Below, in pieces: positions 39,342-47,639 of a stretch of DNA of 64,000 bases (position 1 is its first letter; each line of letters starts with the position of its first letter). The stretch is from Streptomyces plumbidurans. GTDB taxonomy: Bacteria; Actinomycetota; Actinomycetes; Streptomycetales; Streptomycetaceae. The notes below the pieces were generated by a model, which made no database searches, was not told where the DNA came from, and saw only the letters and a program-made list of their open reading frames with translations. The position numbers and the translations under genes were made by a program. The stretch spans positions 186,001 to 250,000 of the forward strand of contig NZ_JAFJSY010000002.1 in assembly GCF_019857225.1 (NCBI RefSeq), written 5' to 3'.

Positions 39342-39860
39342 ATGACCGTCGCCGTCGACACCGGTGTGTGGCAGCTCGACGCCACCGCCTCCACCGTCTC
39401 CGTGCGTCACAAGACGATGTGGGGCCTCGTCACCGTCAAGGGCAGCTTCGGGGCCGTCGGCGGACAGGGCGAGGTCGGGCCCGACGGCACCGCCACCGGC
39501 ACCCTGACCCTGGACGCCGCCACCCTCGACACCAAGAACAAGAAGCGCGACGACCACCTGCGCTCCGCCGACTTCTTCGACGTCGCCAACCACCCCGAGA
39601 TCACCTTCGCCGTGCGCAGCGCCAAGGCCGGGGCCGGCGACACCGTCGAGGTCTCCGGTCAGCTGACCGTGCGCGGCGTCAGCCGCCCGCAGAACCTGAC
39701 CGCACGCCTGGCCGCCGCGGACGCCGACGCCCTCACCCTGGACACCGAATTCACCGTGGACCGCGCCGAGTTCGGCCTCGGCTGGAACCAGCTGGGCATG
39801 CTCCGCGGCCTGACCACGGTCACGGCCACGCTCCGTTTCGTACGCAGCACGGCGAACTGA
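39342..39860 (+). CDS. YceI family protein
   Basis: YceI-like lipocalin-fold protein of 172 aa that binds polyisoprenoid-type lipids in characterised members. Hallmarks: TGVWQLDATASTVSVRHKTMWGLVTVKGSF, KKRDDHLRSADFFDVANHPEITF and RDEFGLG-like RAEFGLGWNQLGML. No signal peptide, so it is cytoplasmic as in many actinobacteria. Expression probably depends on the divergent MarR regulator. A stress-related lipid or quinone-handling role is likely; no substrate visible. Confidence 0.93.
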   Translation: MTVAVDTGVWQLDATASTVSVRHKTMWGLVTVKGSFGAVGGQGEVGPDGTATGTLTLDAATLDTKNKKRDDHLRSADFFDVANHPEITFAVRSAKAGAGDTVEVSGQLTVRGVSRPQNLTARLAAADADALTLDTEFTVDRAEFGLGWNQLGMLRGLTTVTATLRFVRSTAN

Positions 39861-39867
39861 CGGCCGC

Positions 39868-41622
39868 TCAACCCGCCTGCTGTGTGCGGGAGTTCCGGTC
39901 CGCCAGCCGGACGTACGCGCTCGACAGCGTCTGCGGGGCCGCCGTGAAGGCCCGCAGGCGTATACGGGTGCCCGGCCTGATGGGCAGGGCGTACGTCCCG
40001 GAGGCCGGTCTGATCTCCATCCGTACGGTCCCGTGGGCGGGCACGGTGGCCGGACCCCGCACCAGCGACCAGTACCTGCCGGAGCCCTGGTTCGTGGTGA
40101 GCATGAAGTGGGGCGTCAGGGCGGTGCCGTCCACGTTCGTGACCCGCACGGTCAGCCGGGACACGGCGTCCGCGGACACCCGCCGCACCGCGGCGACCCG
40201 CAGCTTCAGCGGCGCCGTGCCGGTGACCGCCACGGCGGCGCTCACCAACGCCGGGGCGACCAGCAGCGCGGACGCCGCGACCAGCGCCGTACGCCGGTGC
40301 GGGCCGGACAGCGCACGCGGGCGCGGCTGCCAGGCGCGGGCGAACTCCGACGGGGGAGCGGTGACCGCGGCCGCCAGCCACAGCGGGGTCATCAGAAGGT
40401 AGTAGCCGTCCTGGGAGCGGGTCGCCAGATAGAAGGCACACCAGGGCAGGACGGTCGCCGCCGGTCCCAGACGGCGCATGAACAGCACCAGCAGCGCGAG
40501 CAGGGCCGCGGCCAGCAGCACACTCGCGTACCCGTACCAGTCCAGCCGGTCGCTGCCGTCGGTGAAGTACAGGGAGACGTCCCCGAGACCCTGTCCGTGC
40601 AGGGTGGCCCCCTGCGTCAGCGGCAGCGCGATGCCGGTGATCCAGGTGCCCGGTTCGCTCACCACGAAGTACGTGTTGACCAGCAGCCACACGGTGGCGG
40701 CGACGCCGGTGATCCGCAGGACCACCGCCGCCGCCGCCGCGCGCCCGCCCAGCTCGCCCCGGCGCACCGCGTAGATCCCGGCCAGCAGGAACGGCGCGAG
40801 GAACCACGGCAGTTGCTGCGCGGCGCAGGCGGCGCCCAGGCACATGGCCCGCGCCACTCCGGACGGACCGAGCCGCCCGCCACTGCCGATCCGCGGCCAG
40901 CGCACCACCACCGGGATCAGCAGGGCCAGCGCCGTGATCGCCGGATAGCCGAGCCGCGCGTACATCGGGAGCAGGCCGAAGCCCAGGCACGCCATGGTGG
41001 CCGCGGAACGCCACGGGGTGGGCAGCATCCGCCACAGCACCACCGTGCCGACGACCAGCGCGCCGGTGCTCACCGCCGTCGCCGGGGCGCCGCCGTGACC
41101 CAGCCACAGCAGCGGGGCGGCCAGCAGCGGGACGAGGGGCGGATAGCCGTACGTGAAGTCGTAGCCGCCGCTCACCGTCGGGGTGAGGGCGACGCCGTGC
41201 CCGAACAGCCAGGGCCACGGCTGTCCGTAGACGGGATGCCCCGCGACCAGCTGCCGGGCCGCCTGGGTGGTCAGGACCGCCTCGTCGGAGCCGCCGTGGT
41301 TCATGACCCAGGCGCACACCGCCAGCGTCACGGCGGTGATCAGGACGCACAGGTCCAGCCGCGCCAGCGACCGGGCCCGGCGCACCACCAGGGTCAGGAC
41401 TCCGCACATCAGGATCGAGGCGTAGCAGAGCGAGACCACCGCGGCCACGGGCAGCCGGTGGCTCGCCCCCTGCGTCCACACCGAGCGCGTACCGATGAAA
41501 AGACTCACGTCCGCCAGCAGCGTCAGGACGCGGTGCCACTGGGCGGGCGGTTCCGGAGGGGCGGACACCACCGACTGCGTCCGCCGCCCGGGTGCCACCA
41601 GCTGGGTCTCTGCCAAGTGCAC
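39868..41622 (-). CDS. Large polytopic membrane protein, GT-C/mannosyltransferase-like
   Basis: 584-aa membrane protein from GTG 41622 with about ten to twelve helices and a soluble C-terminal beta domain (TVPAHGTVRMEIRPASGTY, RIRLRAFTAAPQTLSSAYVRL). An early NHGGSDEAVLTTQAARQLVAGHPVYGQPW and GYDFTYGYPPLVPLLAAPL after the first helices resemble the catalytic loops of GT-C or DUF2029-type glycosyltransferases. Upstream starts would add over 70 untypical residues. It may glycosylate cell-envelope polymers; the assignment is by architecture only. Convergent with YceI. Confidence 0.7.
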   Translation of the reverse strand: MHLAETQLVAPGRRTQSVVSAPPEPPAQWHRVLTLLADVSLFIGTRSVWTQGASHRLPVAAVVSLCYASILMCGVLTLVVRRARSLARLDLCVLITAVTLAVCAWVMNHGGSDEAVLTTQAARQLVAGHPVYGQPWPWLFGHGVALTPTVSGGYDFTYGYPPLVPLLAAPLLWLGHGGAPATAVSTGALVVGTVVLWRMLPTPWRSAATMACLGFGLLPMYARLGYPAITALALLIPVVVRWPRIGSGGRLGPSGVARAMCLGAACAAQQLPWFLAPFLLAGIYAVRRGELGGRAAAAAVVLRITGVAATVWLLVNTYFVVSEPGTWITGIALPLTQGATLHGQGLGDVSLYFTDGSDRLDWYGYASVLLAAALLALLVLFMRRLGPAATVLPWCAFYLATRSQDGYYLLMTPLWLAAAVTAPPSEFARAWQPRPRALSGPHRRTALVAASALLVAPALVSAAVAVTGTAPLKLRVAAVRRVSADAVSRLTVRVTNVDGTALTPHFMLTTNQGSGRYWSLVRGPATVPAHGTVRMEIRPASGTYALPIRPGTRIRLRAFTAAPQTLSSAYVRLADRNSRTQQAG

Positions 41623-41883
41623 GTCCGCGAACGCTAGTCGCGCCCGGTGAGCGGGGCGTGGCGGGCGGTGAAGAGTCCGGTGTGAGGGCAGTAAGAAGCC
41701 TCGATCGGGCAGGAACCGGTGATTTCCGACGAGTCCGACGCTGCGGTCCGCTGCCCGGGGAAACGGCCGGGACGGTCGCGGAGCGTGTCGCGATTGGGCC
41801 GAACGGGTGACGTGGCGTAAGAATGGCCGATGCAGGCATGAGTGATGCAGGCACGGAGTCACGAGTCAGTTCGGGGGGAGCCG

Positions 41884-42273
41884 GTGAACAGCCACGACGT
41901 CACCGATGAACAGTGGGAGGGCCTGGCCCAGGTCGTACCGCTGCGTGGACGCGACGCCTGGCCGTCGGCGGTGGACCACCGCTCGCTCCCGGACGCCGAG
42001 ACGGAGCTGCGCCGCCGCTTCGTGGTCCTGCGGGTCAATGTCTTCGCCGACGCCCGCGAGGTCGCCGAGACCCTGATGGCCGGCGTCCCCGTCCTCCTCG
42101 ACCTCACCGGCGCGGAGAGCGAAGTCGCCAAGCGCGTCCTGGACTTCAGCACCGGCGTCGTCTTCGGCCTGGCGAGCGGGATGCACCGCGTCGACCGCAA
42201 TGTCTTCCTGCTCACCCCGGCCGACACCGAGGTCACCGACCTCATGGAGAGCGCCGGCCTGTCCGGCGGCTGA
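41884..42273 (+). CDS. sepF: SepF-like protein (DUF552)
   Basis: SepF-family protein (129 aa from GTG 41884), an FtsZ-ring membrane anchor in Gram-positives. The core is complete: LRVNVFADAREVAETLMAGVPVLLDLTGAESEVAKRVLDFSTGVVFGLASGMHRV, and the end NVFLLTPADTEV. Unlike the canonical SepF beside ftsZ it lacks a long amphipathic N-terminal helix and acidic linker, so it is probably one of the extra streptomycete SepF paralogues. GGGGGAGCCG precedes the start. Confidence 0.85.
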   Translation: MNSHDVTDEQWEGLAQVVPLRGRDAWPSAVDHRSLPDAETELRRRFVVLRVNVFADAREVAETLMAGVPVLLDLTGAESEVAKRVLDFSTGVVFGLASGMHRVDRNVFLLTPADTEVTDLMESAGLSGG

Positions 42274-42347
42274 CCCGGTCCCCCGATCGTAGGAAGCTCC
42301 CGAAGCCGTAACGGTTCGCCGCACGGACCCGGTCCTACGGTCCGGAT

Positions 42348-43547
42348 ATGACCCTGTCACCTGCTGAAGCGCCGTCCCTGGACCGCATCGGGGCGGACCG
42401 CCCCCGCTCGGTCCGCCCCTGTCTCACCGAACTGCGGCTGTCCGCCTTCGCCGGGCACCGGGGGGTGGCGTTCGGGCTGGGCGCGGTGACCTTGCTCACC
42501 GGCAGGAGCGGATGCGGGAAGACGACCGCCCTGCACGCCTACGAGGCACTGGCCAGGCTCGGCGCGGGCGCAGAGGCCGGGGAGGTGTTCCCCGACGCGC
42601 GGGCCTGGGTGCCGGACCGGGCGCGCCCCGACGTGCAACGGCGGCGCGGGTTCCGCATCGGCTGCACCGCCGACGGACCCGAGGGGCCGGTCCGGCTCGA
42701 CGTCGCCGTGCAGGCCGAGCCCGAACTGCGCATCGTGGGCGAGCGGTTGACGTCCGGCGGGCTGGTCCTCCTGGAGACCGCCCTGCGCGACCCCTCCCGC
42801 CGTACGGTGCAGGCGGTCTGGCACACCGCCGGTTCGGCGTCCGTGACACGCGGACCGCTGCCCGACGACCGGCTCGGCACCGCGCTGCTGCCCCTGCGGG
42901 TGGCCGGCAAGACCGACGGACAGCGCCGGGTGCTCGCCGCCGCCGAGCAGATGGTCGTCGCCCTGCGGTCCGTCTACGCCTGCGACCCGCGCCCCGGCCG
43001 GATGCGGGCCCCCGTGCCGATCGGCTCCGGCCGGCTCCTGGGGAGCTGCGACAACCTCGCCGACGTCCTGTGGCGCACCCGCGCCGAGTGCGGGCGACGG
43101 CACGCCCTGCTCGTCGACGCGGTGCGTGCCGGCTGCCCGGGGCCGGTGGCCGACGTGCTCGCCCGGCCGCTGGGCGACGGCACCGTCCAGGCCCTGCTGG
43201 ACCGCGGCGACGGCCACCACACGGCTCTACGGCGCCTGGGCGACGGCGAGTTGCGGTATCTGGCGCTCGCGCTGGTCCTGCTGACCGGGCCGGGCGTCCT
43301 GGAGGTGGACCCCGCCGGCGAGGTACCCGCGGCGATGCAGACGCTCACCGTCCTCGCCGATGGCTTCGACCGCTCGCTCGACCCGCGTCAGCGCGGTGAG
43401 CTGCTGCGACTGGCGGTGCGGATGGGCGAGCGCGGTCACATCAGGGTCGTGGCGGCGGTGAGCGATCCGTCGTGGATCGCGGGGGCGGGTGGTGGGGACG
43501 GGGCGAGCGTGAGCGAGGGGCTCACGGTGGTAGACCTGGAACCGTGA
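42348..43547 (+). CDS. AAA family ATPase (SMC/RecF-like)
   Basis: 399-aa ATPase. Walker A GRSGCGKTTAL lies near residue 50, after ELRLSAFAGHRGVAFGLGAVTLL, the usual opening of RecF/SMC-type AAA proteins. Late motifs LRRLGDGELRYLALALVLL (signature-like) and a Walker-B-like LLTGPGVLEVD. About 400 aa without a coiled coil, as in OLD-type or DUF2813-type ATPases. The stop overlaps the GTG of the MazG-like gene (GTGA), so the two are co-translated. Function unknown; DNA or RNA surveillance is possible. Confidence 0.78.
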   Translation: MTLSPAEAPSLDRIGADRPRSVRPCLTELRLSAFAGHRGVAFGLGAVTLLTGRSGCGKTTALHAYEALARLGAGAEAGEVFPDARAWVPDRARPDVQRRRGFRIGCTADGPEGPVRLDVAVQAEPELRIVGERLTSGGLVLLETALRDPSRRTVQAVWHTAGSASVTRGPLPDDRLGTALLPLRVAGKTDGQRRVLAAAEQMVVALRSVYACDPRPGRMRAPVPIGSGRLLGSCDNLADVLWRTRAECGRRHALLVDAVRAGCPGPVADVLARPLGDGTVQALLDRGDGHHTALRRLGDGELRYLALALVLLTGPGVLEVDPAGEVPAAMQTLTVLADGFDRSLDPRQRGELLRLAVRMGERGHIRVVAAVSDPSWIAGAGGGDGASVSEGLTVVDLEP

Positions 43548-43909
43548 CCGATCCCCAAGGCGGACCCCCGCACGGGCAGCCCCCGCACGAGCCCCTCGAC
43601 GTGGCGAAACTGCAGCGCAGGCTCGCCGACTTCGCAACCGCCCGCAACTGGCAGCCGTACCACACCCCGAAGAACCTCGTCGCCGCGCTCAGCGTCGAGG
43701 CCTCCGAACTGGTCGAGATCTTCCAGTGGTTGACGCCCGAGGAGTCGGCCGGGGTCATGGACGACCCGGACACGGCGCACCGGGTGACCGACGAAGTGGC
43801 GGACGTGCTCGCCTACTTGCTTCAGTTCTGCGAGGTCCTGGGCATCGATCCGCTCGCGGCGCTGGACGCGAAGATCGACCGCAACGAGCGAAGGTTTCCC
43901 AGACCTTAG
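43544..43909 (+). CDS. MazG-like nucleotide pyrophosphohydrolase
   Basis: All-alpha NTP pyrophosphohydrolase (121 aa) similar to dCTPase/RS21-C6. It has the family metal sites in EASELVEIFQW and DEVADVLAYLLQF, and the C-terminal KIDRNERRFP. The start GTG 43544 overlaps the stop of the ATPase. It should hydrolyse non-canonical or modified dNTPs to monophosphates. The pairing with an AAA ATPase by a 4-nt overlap suggests a joint function, perhaps nucleotide-pool or defence related; that is inference. Confidence 0.9.
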   Translation: MTDPQGGPPHGQPPHEPLDVAKLQRRLADFATARNWQPYHTPKNLVAALSVEASELVEIFQWLTPEESAGVMDDPDTAHRVTDEVADVLAYLLQFCEVLGIDPLAALDAKIDRNERRFPRP

Positions 43910-44095
43910 GCAATGGTGAGGAGTTGTTCAGTCCGCTTTCACTCTCCGGAGTCAAAATCCCGTCTGAAATCGATTTGTTGTCCACAGATTTCGGTCTTCC
44001 TCTGGCTTTTCGTCCCACACACCTTCACTCTGGGTAGTGGACAACGGAGTTCGGAGGACGTGTGGGCAGCGCGTCCAGACAGACGGGGGCAGCGT

Positions 44096-44632
44096 ATGGA
44101 CGCTGTTCGGCTGATCGTGACGAGCAGACGTGCCCTGGCAGGGAGCGGTGGCACGCCGGAGATGCTGACGGAGGTGTGGCAGGCGCAGGCCCTGGCGCAG
44201 GCGATAGGCAGCCGCCTCGCGGTCGCCGGCCCACCCGAACTGCGGGGCGAGGCCCTGGGGTTGACGGAGCTGGCGGGACGCGGATGCGGCGTCCTGGACA
44301 CCCCGCGCCTCGCCACCGAGGATCTGCGCGCGGCCCAGCTCACCGAACTGGGCGACGCCCGCCAGGCCCTAGTCTGCCTGGGCGGCCTCCTCGGCGAGGT
44401 CGGCATAGCCCTGGTCGGCCTCGCCTGCGCCGCGGACGACGAGAGCACCTACTGGCAGTGCATGGAGTCCATCGACGCCGCCGACGAGTCCCGCGACCGA
44501 GTCCGCGAAATGCTCCGCCGCCTCGCAGACCGGGAGGAGGCGTTACCGGGGGAGAGGGGGCTGCTGCATGAGGTGGTACTGCCGGAGACGGTGCGGGAGG
44601 AAGGGGCGCTGCCGAAGAGGGAGGCGAGTTAG
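44096..44632 (+). CDS. DUF6099 family protein
   Basis: 178-aa streptomycete hypothetical of the DUF6099 type. It opens DAVRLIVTSRRALAGSGG, then EVWQAQALAQAIGSRLAVAGPPE, and is mostly helical, ending in a charged tail. CACAD-type stretch LVGLACAADDESTYWQCMESID is conserved by eye. No signal or membrane segment. A 186-bp intergenic region precedes it (43910-44095) with a locally AT-rich, TTGTCCACAG-containing stretch that may hold its promoter. Function unknown. Confidence 0.78.
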   Translation: MDAVRLIVTSRRALAGSGGTPEMLTEVWQAQALAQAIGSRLAVAGPPELRGEALGLTELAGRGCGVLDTPRLATEDLRAAQLTELGDARQALVCLGGLLGEVGIALVGLACAADDESTYWQCMESIDAADESRDRVREMLRRLADREEALPGERGLLHEVVLPETVREEGALPKREAS

Positions 44633-45068
44633 GGCCTGGCGGCCCTGTGATCCTTTGGGTCGGTGATCCTTCGGGTCGGTGGGTCGGTGGGTCGGTGGCT
44701 CTGCGGACCGGTGGCCCGGTGGCCTTGCGGTCCGGTGGCCCGGTGGCCTGGAGGCCCGGAAACGCGGTCCGCCAGAGGCTCGATGCCTCTGCGAACCGGT
44801 GGTTCGGCGGCCTTGCGGCCCGGCGGGGCCCCGGGAGGGCCCGTGCGGGTGACACCCCGGCGACGGCCGGCCGGTGCGGGGGCCGGGCTGTCCGGCTCCG
44901 CTCGCCCAGCGATCGCTTCCGTGCCCGGTCACTGGCACGGGCGTGCGCCGGGCGCGGCGTTGACGGATTTCACCCGGCAGGGGATTTCCACCGGCTGGAG
45001 AATTTGACCCGGCAGAGGCGTAGGGGACCGGTGGGGGTGGGCGGGCCCGGGGCGTGCAGGATGGGTGC
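44633..45068. repeat. GGT/CC-rich minisatellite-like spacer
   Basis: 436-bp spacer without a gene. 44650-44700 has GATCCTTYGGGTCGGT twice then GGGTCGGT copies in tandem. 44708-44725 and 44732-44749 carry the identical 18-mer CCGGTGGCCCGGTGGCCT, period 24. Degenerate copies reach about 44830. The rest is GC-rich with GGATTTTC-like accents near 44975-45005. No stable terminator hairpin or ribosome site stands out. Confidence 0.6.
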
Positions 45069-45992
45069 ATGGATCTGCGCATCTTCACCGAGCCCCAGCA
45101 GGGGGCGTCCTACGACACTCTGCTCGCCGTGGCGAAGGCGACCGAGGACCTCGGGTTCGACGCCTTCTTCCGTTCCGACCACTATCTCCGCATGGGCTCG
45201 GGGGACGGTCTCCCCGGCCCCACCGACGCCTGGGTCACGCTCGCCGGCCTGGCCCGCGAGACGAAGCGCATCCGCCTCGGCACGCTGATGACGGCCGCCA
45301 CCTTCCGGCTGCCCGGCGTCCTCGCCATCCAGGTCGCGCAGGTCGACCAGATGTCCGGCGGCCGCGTCGAACTCGGCCTGGGCGCGGGCTGGTTCGAGGA
45401 GGAGCACAAGGCGTACGGCATCCCCTTCCCGAAGGAGAAGTTCGGCCGCCTGGAGGAGCAGCTCGAGATCGTCACCGGCCTGTGGAGCACCAAGCTCGGC
45501 GAGAGCTTCGACTTCCACGGCACGTTCTACGACCTCACCGACTCGCCCGCCCTGCCCAAGCCCGCCCAGGACCGCATCCCGGTGCTGATCGGCGGCCACG
45601 GCGCGACCCGCACCCCGCGCCTCGCGGCCCGCTTCGCCGACGAGTTCAACATGCCTTTCGCCGGCGTGGAGGACAGCGAGCGCCAGTTCGCCCGCGTCCG
45701 CGCCGCCGCCGAGGAGGCCGGCCGGGGCGCGGACGACCTCGTCCTGTCCAACGCCCTCGTCGTCTGCGTCGGCAAGGACGACAAGGAGGTCGCCCGCCGC
45801 GCCGCCGCGATCGGCCGCGAGCCCGACGAGCTGAGGGCCAACGGCCTGGCGGGCACCCCGTCCGAGGTCGTCGACAAGATCGGCCGGTACGCCGAGATCG
45901 GCTCCCGCCGCCTCTACCTCCAGGTCCTCGACCTCTCCGACCTGGACCACCTGGAGCTGATCTCCTCCCACGTCCAGTCCCAGCTGTCGTAG
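45069..45992 (+). CDS. LLM class F420-dependent oxidoreductase
   Basis: Luciferase-like monooxygenase-fold enzyme (307 aa) of the F420-dependent TIGR03560-like group. Motifs: LGFDAFFRSDHYLRMG, RIRLGTLMTAATFRLPGVLA, LGLGAGWFEEEHKAYGIPFP, IPVLIGGHGATRTPRLAARFADEFN. The C-terminal region ends SRRLYLQVLDLSDLDHLELI. Start ATG 45069; an upstream ATG at 45054 adds five residues. It stands alone between the repeat-rich spacer and the hairpin before hen1. It would use reduced F420 (or FMN) on an unknown substrate. Confidence 0.92.
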   Translation: MDLRIFTEPQQGASYDTLLAVAKATEDLGFDAFFRSDHYLRMGSGDGLPGPTDAWVTLAGLARETKRIRLGTLMTAATFRLPGVLAIQVAQVDQMSGGRVELGLGAGWFEEEHKAYGIPFPKEKFGRLEEQLEIVTGLWSTKLGESFDFHGTFYDLTDSPALPKPAQDRIPVLIGGHGATRTPRLAARFADEFNMPFAGVEDSERQFARVRAAAEEAGRGADDLVLSNALVVCVGKDDKEVARRAAAIGREPDELRANGLAGTPSEVVDKIGRYAEIGSRRLYLQVLDLSDLDHLELISSHVQSQLS

Positions 45993-46081
45993 CGGCCGGC
46001 GAGATGCCGTAGGAATGCCGTAGGAATAAACAAAGGCGCCGGTCGGCCCCCGTATGCGAAGGTGGGACGGTCGTCCTGCCG

Positions 46082-46110
46082 AGCCCCCAGGATCACCCTT
46101 CCTGGGGGCT
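46082..46110 (+). terminator. Strong hairpin between LLM gene and hen1
   Basis: AGCCCCCAGGA (46082-46092) pairs with TCCTGGGGGCT (46100-46110), perfect 11-bp stem, 7-nt loop, followed by TTCG. It is 90 nt past the LLM stop and 51 nt before hen1, so it could end the upstream transcript or act as a leader attenuator of hen1-pnkp. Confidence 0.75.
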
Positions 46111-46160
46111 TTCGCGCGCACGGCACCGAGAATCGTCAACCGGCCTGAGAGGCCCTGCCC

Positions 46161-47639
46161 ATGTTCCTGACTCTCACCACCACCGGCACCCCCGAACGCC
46201 CCGCCACCGACCTCGGCTACCTGCTGCACAAGCATCCCGACAAGGCGCAGGCGTTCTCCACCTCGTACGGCACGGCGCACGTCGTCTACCCCGAGGCGGA
46301 CGACCAGCGCTGCACGGCGGCGCTGCTGCTGGAGGTCGACGCGGTGGCGCTGGTGCGGCGGGGGAAGGGCAAGGGTCGCGGCGGAGCCCCCGACGCGGCA
46401 CTCGCGCAGTACGTCAACGACCGCCCGTACGCGGCCTCCTCGCTGCTCGCCGTGGCGCTGAGCAGCGTGTTCTCCAGCGCGATGAAGGGCACCTGCCACG
46501 CCAGGCCCGAGCTGCCCGCCGAACCGCGCCCGCTGCGCGTCGAGGTGCCCGCGCTGCCCGCGCGCGGCGGCGCGGAGCTCGTACGGCGGCTCTTCGAGCC
46601 GCTCGGCTGGGCGGTGGCCGTCGAACCGGTCGCCCTGGACAGCGAGTTCCCCGAGTGGGGCGACTCGCGCTACGTGCGCCTGGTCCTGGAGTCGCAGGCG
46701 CTGACCGTCGCCGAGGCCCTGCGCCATCTGTACGTCCTGCTGCCCGTGCTCGACGACGCCAAGCACTACTGGGTCGCCCCGGACGAGGTCGACAAACTGC
46801 TGCGTGCCGGTGAGGGCTGGCTGGCCGAGCACCCGGAGCAGAAGCTGATCACCAGCCGCTATCTCTCCCGCCGCTGGTCGCTGACCCGGCAGGCGATGGA
46901 GCGGCTGGAGCTGGTGCGCCTCGCGGAGGCCGACGACAGCGAGGTCGAGGAGATCGACAACGCCGTCGGGGCCGAGACCGAGGAGGAGCAGCGGCCGACT
47001 CCGCTCGCCGTGCAGCGGAGGGACGCGATCATCGAGGCGCTGCAGGCGTCCGGCGCGACCCGCGTCCTCGATCTCGGCTGCGGGCAGGGCCAGTTGGTGC
47101 AGGCGCTGCTCAAGGACCCGCAGTTCACGCAGATCACCGGTGTCGATGTGTCGATGCGCGCGCTGACCATCGCCTCCCGGCGGCTGAAGCTGGACCGCAT
47201 GGGGGAGCGGCAGGCGTCCCGCGTCACGCTCTTCCAGGGCTCGCTCGCCTACACCGACAAGCGCCTCAAGGGCTACGACGCCGCCGTGCTGAGCGAGGTG
47301 ATCGAGCACCTCGACCTGCCGCGGCTGCCCGCCCTGGAGTACGCCGTGTTCGGCGCGGCCCGTCCGCGCACGGTCCTCGTGACCACCCCGAACGTGGAGT
47401 ACAACGTCCGCTGGGAGTCCCTGCCGGCCGGCCATGTCCGGCACGGCGACCACCGCTTCGAGTGGACCCGCGAGGAGTTTCGCGCCTGGGCGGACGCGGT
47501 GGCCGAACGGCACGGCTACGGCGTGCGGTTCGTGCCCGTCGGCCCCGACGACCCCGAGGTCGGGCCACCCACCCAGATGGCCGTTTTCGAGATCGACCAG
47601 GCCGGACCGAAGAACGAGAAGGAGGCGAAGGCGGCATGA
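46161..47639 (+). CDS. hen1: RNA 3'-terminal ribose 2'-O-methyltransferase Hen1
   Basis: Bacterial Hen1 (492 aa), which methylates the 2'-OH at the 3' end of a cleaved RNA during Pnkp/Hen1 repair so the site resists re-cleavage. N-terminal Hen1 domain (LTLTTTGTPERPATDLGYLLHKHP) of about 240 aa; C-terminal SAM methyltransferase with LDLGCGQGQLVQALL near residue 305 and the metal-binding SEVIEHLDLPRLP, then RTVLVTTPNVEYN. The stop overlaps the pnkp ATG by 4 nt, as in other two-gene repair operons. Confidence 0.95.
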   Translation: MFLTLTTTGTPERPATDLGYLLHKHPDKAQAFSTSYGTAHVVYPEADDQRCTAALLLEVDAVALVRRGKGKGRGGAPDAALAQYVNDRPYAASSLLAVALSSVFSSAMKGTCHARPELPAEPRPLRVEVPALPARGGAELVRRLFEPLGWAVAVEPVALDSEFPEWGDSRYVRLVLESQALTVAEALRHLYVLLPVLDDAKHYWVAPDEVDKLLRAGEGWLAEHPEQKLITSRYLSRRWSLTRQAMERLELVRLAEADDSEVEEIDNAVGAETEEEQRPTPLAVQRRDAIIEALQASGATRVLDLGCGQGQLVQALLKDPQFTQITGVDVSMRALTIASRRLKLDRMGERQASRVTLFQGSLAYTDKRLKGYDAAVLSEVIEHLDLPRLPALEYAVFGAARPRTVLVTTPNVEYNVRWESLPAGHVRHGDHRFEWTREEFRAWADAVAERHGYGVRFVPVGPDDPEVGPPTQMAVFEIDQAGPKNEKEAKAA

